Of a stretch of DNA of 64,000 bases, positions 59,402-64,000 are shown one piece after another. Below the pieces are notes generated by a model, which worked only from the letters and a program-made list of their open reading frames with translations, was not told the origin of the DNA and ran no database searches. Position 1 is the stretch's first letter. The number at the start of each line of letters is the position of its first letter. The DNA is from Platynereis dumerilii (taxonomy: Eukaryota > Annelida > Polychaeta > Phyllodocida > Nereididae), in the NCBI GenBank assembly GCA_026936325.1, contig JAPTHN010000001.1, positions 166,392,138 to 166,456,137 of the forward strand, given 5' to 3'. Made by a program: the position numbers and the translations under genes.

Positions 59402-62400
59402 TTATATAGTTTTACGATAACTTTTACTTCATATTCAATGTATGAAGGAAAGTTATGTAATTGTTCCAAAAAAATTGAAAGCCTGTAGCTGGGATACCTT
59501 AATGCTAAACTTGTTCGTCCCCGACTCTCCATATGCAATAAAAACCGCCGCAGGCAAAACACATTTAAAAAGAAATTGGTTTGTTGAGGCTTCTCGAACA
59601 AACAAGAATCCATAGCCTCCCGCCCCCACCGACTATTGTCTGGTCGGCCCCCGACGATGCAGGTTTTACAGTGTATAGCTAATACTAACTGAGGAACTGA
59701 GTTTGGCAATCAACATTCTCCACTAATGCTGCTTCCTTGGTGTAATTTCTCTCCCTTCCCTTATTGTGTTGTTTATATCTTCTTGACTTAGATGTTTTTT
59801 TGTTCTAAGACTTGTAGACAAGTATTATAGTGGACCACTGAAGCCAACAAAAGAAGCCTGACCAGTGATTGCCGTCTGATTCCACCTTGTTGCTTCCTGT
59901 GAAACCTACTCTGTTGCTGCAAATAGTTGGTGATGAAACCTGTACATCCAGATTACAGAATCCCCATCGCTGCAAATGTTGAAGGGCAAGGTTAAGTGAT
60001 ATGTGATATTGGCAAGAACTAAATACATTCCTAAAATATCAGTGCAATTTCAAGGGCTGCACATTGAAGGTGCCATCCTGTGGTTTAGTTCATGATGTTT
60101 TATTGTTTCCAAACCAGCAAGCAACAGATCATTGAATACTTTTGAAAAACTAATTTTATATATTGCCTCAATGTGCAACATAGATCTTTATTCAAATTTT
60201 AACTTTCCGCTAATCTTTTCTTGACATTGTTTCGCCTGCGGTTGAGGTGGTTGTTCCTGAGTTTCACTAGCACTGAACCCCACACTGAAACAAATTAACT
60301 TTTGTAAAAAAGGCAACATCTTGCCTGAGCTTCGGAGTATTCGCTGGGATTTCTGAAGTATCTGCAGGTTCATTTGTTTACAATATATACTCAACTGGAG
60401 ACTTTAATAGATTTCTGTTGGCTGCATGATGTTATGGGATGTCAGGAAACAGCTGAATTTCCAGTTTACTTGCACGTCAAGTTCAATTCAAGATACGAAC
60501 TTTCAGAATGCAATACAAAATAATTGAAAAAACAAAACAAATTGGCTAAGTATATATTTTTTTAAGTTACCATATAAAGTCGTGTTGCATCATGACTCGT
60601 CTAATTACTTTTACAATAACCTTAATTATCATAATATGAATAATGATTATAAGCACGTCACTTATAAAATTTACATGAGACATATGCAACCATAGTTTGA
60701 TGAAACTACATATTCAAGCTCTGGAATTGCATGCTCGACCAAAAAAACCTAAAGACATTGCTACATTTGGCATATTTAACAATAACTATGAATCCCTGTG
60801 CAAAAATTCTATGGATAATAAATAAAATGCTGAGTCCTTCCATACTCCATAGTGCTTGTGCAGGACATGAATAATTGAAAATAAATGCTGCACAAATTTC
60901 ATGGATGTGCCATTCACATATTATATATCAATAATCATTGTTGTGAAAAAGGGTGTTGACGCAGTTCATGGCAGATCCCAAGAACCCAAGGTCAGAGGAA
61001 TCACTGAGCAATCCAAGGCAAATGGGAAAACTTGTATCCAACTTCTAGAATCTAGCTTGCTTGAGATTACTCCTTACATTTAAAAAAAAGCTGATATTTG
61101 CCTGAGACATTCTGAAATTCCAGCTTTTAAAAATATCTATTCTAGATAGCATTAAGTACCCACTCCTCAGATAGAGTTACTGGGCATATTAAACAACATG
61201 GGTGGTGGCCAGCAGATTTGTAAATCAAGCTAACTCAATCCAGAGATGTTTCACCTACGTGTACATTATACAAGGAAATAGAAATTGCTCTAAAGCAAGC
61301 TGCCACCATTGATTCAAAAGGTATCAATATCATTCATGCTGATAAAAATTTAAGATTTGCCACAGTTTTTTAAAATGTCATTAAGTTTTTTGGAGTAGAT
61401 AGGCCCTGATTGCCACTTAGATATCTTTGAATTGAGCTTTAAAATATTCAACAGATTTCTATTTTCAATGTCATTGAAACATCCGTATTTCAGCCTTGTT
61501 GACTCTCCAACATGGGTTGGATGATGCACCCTTCAGTCACTAATTTCAACAAATTCAACATCTATACAATACATGGTACCTAATTGCCTATTCCTGAATG
61601 CTATCATCCCCATCGAATCAGATTCTCCTCTGAGTTGAAACAGATTTAAGGTTAAACATTTTTACAGGCAAAGATGTGTGCATGCTTCGATCAGCTTTTC
61701 AGTTTTGCCTAGCTGCGGTTTTTCCATTCTGCCATGGCTGTGACTCATTGTAAAATGGGAAGTCACATGTGGCAAGCTTGTAATTACCTCTACAACACAG
61801 GTTTACTGAAATCACTAATCAAAAAGTAATTTGAAGCAAAGTGTTTTTCACAACTTTGCACCCTCAAAAAGAGAGTTGCGAAAGTTGTTTTATCCTGATA
61901 GAGTGGGAAGAAAAGTTTTCATTGTTGTCAGGAAAATTGTCAAAAACGTAAATGTATATTTATATTTGTATCTTTTACTAGTAGGTTATTGATACACAAT
62001 GTATATCGAACATGTATCAATTTCCCTTTCAGTTTCCTTGAATTCAGAGAAGTAAGAACGATCAGGATTTAGGCAGGCATAACATTAGTTGTCCCATGTC
62101 CAGCTACGTTTCTTCCTGATACTGTTCAATTTCTGGGTAATATTCTATAAGCCAGGAAAATATTGAGTAAGATGATATTCAACCAATTATAGCAATTCAG
62201 CAGTAATGTAAACATTGTCATATTTTTGATACTTAATAATTGATGATAGTTATAGGGTTTGTTAAAAAAATTAATAATGCCCTGATTTCACTGTTTCTTA
62301 AGTTGAATTTAAGATCATAAATATGCAAGAAATAAATCAAAAGTATTAAGTTTACAGAAACATGGGATAACTAGGTTATTACAGGCTTGGATTGTATTTC

Positions 62401-63337
62401 CCAATATTTTCACCCTCTACCTTGTATTATACAGAGTATCGGATGAAAATATCTGGGAAATACTGTCCAAGACCCGTCTTGGCTGTTCACTCCTCCACCC
62501 AACATCACAAATTACTGAAATTGGACAAGGAATTTCGCTTACCTCATGCACTGAAATAAAAGAGTAGAAATGAACTGATCTTATTCAATCCATTGGTTCA
62601 ATCATATGGAAATGACGATGACCAACAGTTTACTTTGCGGCTGCAAAACAGAGTAAGAGAGAAATGACCTATTTGGTCTTGATGTCAGTAGCGCATGTCT
62701 TTTCAAAAGGGCTTTGTCAAGTGAAATGAAAGAGATACATGTCAGAGGTTTTACACAAGGAAAACAATTACAACGAGTGACAGCATGTATACATTCCTTA
62801 TATGTATTGAAAGGTTCGATCGCTTCCTCCCTCGATGACGGGCTTGTTATAGTATCCTTTTCTTGTACATTGTATGTCTCAAATTGCACGTAATTGCTTT
62901 CAGGCCCACTCCGGCCCATTCACTGATGCCTATTTCTTCTCCGTTCTGTCTTTAATTCTTGCGTTATGCAATCAAACAATAATTGAATGCAGTCGTTGAC
63001 TAAAATAGAAATGTACAGTTGTACACATATGTATTTGCTTTGAAAAACTCATCCATCTGCATGGATCACAACACTTCATTGGGATATTAATTGAATTGGC
63101 TGCGTCAATGTCAGTTACTTCATGTTTGCCAACTCATATAACCAAGTCCGCATTACTCATTCATATTTGCTTGATGATTTTCAATTTAATTCTCAATTAC
63201 AAACTGTGGCAAGCTGTGTTTCAAATAATTTTATAGGATCACCCATTTACTGGCTCTCACCAAAGTAGCTTTAAAAAGCACAAGGGGTATAGCTATTGTA
63301 TTATAATGAATTGTTTCTTTATTGGCATCCCTAGCTC

Positions 63338-63570
63338 TTTATTTTGCCATAAAACGCTTGACTGCCCATCAGGACATGAACCGTTCTCTGAATAATGTTA
63401 AAAAGAAGTGCAAAGTATGCAGCCAAGCAAATTTCATATATTCAGAGATATGTGAATATGCTCAATCTGAAACTCATAGACGAGAGGATGGACAGATGGA
63501 ATTTGTTGAGAATAAGGCTTCTTTACAAGGTTATCACAATGTCATGACTCATGAGGTCTTTAGCTACTGA
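63338..63570 (+). pseudogene. Exon-like segment of unit D, plus strand (open)
   Basis: After a CATCCCTAG acceptor (about 63333) the frame reads FAIKRLTAHQDMNRSLNNVK, KKCKVCSQANFIYSEICEYA, SETHRREDGQMEFVENKASL and ends FSY-stop. It is open over the same span as in units B and C, with many amino-acid differences but no frame disruption. Function unknown. Confidence 0.4.
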
Positions 63571-63795
63571 AAGTGTCAGGAGCCATTGCCAATTCTCCAT
63601 TCAGTGTTGGAGCTTTTCCCATTTCCTGACAAAGCTCAATGGATGCTCTGACACTTCCACCAATCATGTCCCTGTGACCTGAATTGTTGGGAATGAATTG
63701 GACTTAAGATATCTAGATCTGCCTCTGGGGACCTGAGATATCCACTGCCAATAAAATCGATAAAGATAAACGTTACTCAATGCAATACCAAATTA

Positions 63796-63865
63796 ACAAT
63801 GAATACACCATACATCTAAGGGTTTTCTCAACAATGAATACACCATACATCTAAGGGTTTTCTCA
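63796..63865. repeat. 35-bp tandem duplication private to unit D
   Basis: Two identical copies of ACAATGAATACACCATACAT followed by CTAAGGGTTTTCTCA. The other units have one copy. Confidence 0.95.
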
Positions 63866-64000
63866 ACCATTTGTTGAGTGACTGCTTTCAGCCTTTGCTT
63901 TTGCACATTCATTTCTAAAGGATGACCATGGCTAATGACTGCAGCTGCCTCATAAAGTGCTAATGGAAGCCATTCTGCTTTAGACAGCCCCTTGTCTCAA

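Larger units (their letters stand above)
56875..64000. repeat. Tandem unit D, cut by the window edge
   Basis: It starts at CATACTATTTTAGCATT. By comparison with unit A, about 1.5 kb more of the unit lies beyond 64000. It holds one private hAT insertion (58923-59401). It is generally the most diverged copy, sharing indels with unit C in the middle (for example 60355-60420). Confidence 0.9.

Noticed and set aside
58713-59709. Two frames on opposite sides sharing about 28 residues (HQKAQFLRRVQKSKNIVVF)
   Set aside because: The shared peptide is the terminal inverted repeat of the hAT-type MITE read from each end, not a protein domain.
8085-64000. Tandem units as an rDNA, histone, tRNA or snRNA cluster
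   Set aside because: I found none of the expected conserved sequences, and the unit is AT-rich with few conserved blocks.

Overview
This window looks like AT-rich intergenic or heterochromatin-like DNA from an animal, most likely a marine invertebrate. The evidence is the set of element types present: CR1- and L2-type non-LTR retrotransposons, tRNA-derived SINEs, hAT and Tc1/mariner-like miniature elements, and large foldback DNA transposons whose coding remnants I recognise from cnidarian, hemichordate, sea-urchin and amphioxus genomes. Nothing fixes the phylum. There is no bacterial-style gene layout, no rRNA or tRNA gene, and no clearly complete host gene.

Positions 1-8084 are apparently single copy apart from transposons. 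They hold a tRNA-derived SINE (1529-1855, minus), an open 225-codon SGNH-hydrolase-like frame (3220-3897, minus) and a 5'-truncated CR1-like LINE with a long open reverse-transcriptase frame (4165-6636, minus). A 49-bp inverted repeat sits at that LINE's truncated end.

From about 8085 to the right edge the window is a tandem array of a unit about 8.7 kb long once insertions are removed. There is a 3' fragment (unit 0, 8085-12928), then unit A (14956-24733), unit B (26971-46761), unit C (48155-56868) and unit D (56875 to beyond 64000). The copies differ by point changes, small indels and private transposon insertions. Because the other copies supply the empty site, many insertion boundaries and target duplications can be read directly. 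The copies are mosaics: A matches C in the tail, A matches B in the middle, and diagnostic sites in the 5' part are discordant, which points to gene conversion or unequal exchange. What the unit encodes is unclear. There are short exon-like open segments on both strands but no gene I can name securely.

The main DNA-transposon finding is a group of large foldback elements: 8360-12440, about 34270-43037, and 38147-42157 nested in the second. Their long terminal inverted repeats are built from repeated ~165-176 bp modules sharing an ATGGCCGCCAAAAT core and a fixed order of downstream motifs. The first and third have TIRs starting TAGTC and apparent 3-bp target duplications. Both carry decayed pieces of one large protein family: a DTDVLVL / H-A-x-S/T-G-x-D nuclease-like core and, in the third, a C-terminal cysteine-rich CxC motif. 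I read them tentatively as Academ-like. Around and inside these lie smaller elements: hAT-type with 8-bp duplications (25397-25737, 45259-45355, 45751-46012, 58923-59401, possibly 10541-10827) and TA-target elements (13266-14318, 21595-22603, 24736-26968, 36181-36669, 43530-43787, 46764-48129). Two minisatellites are each split by a TA-target element.
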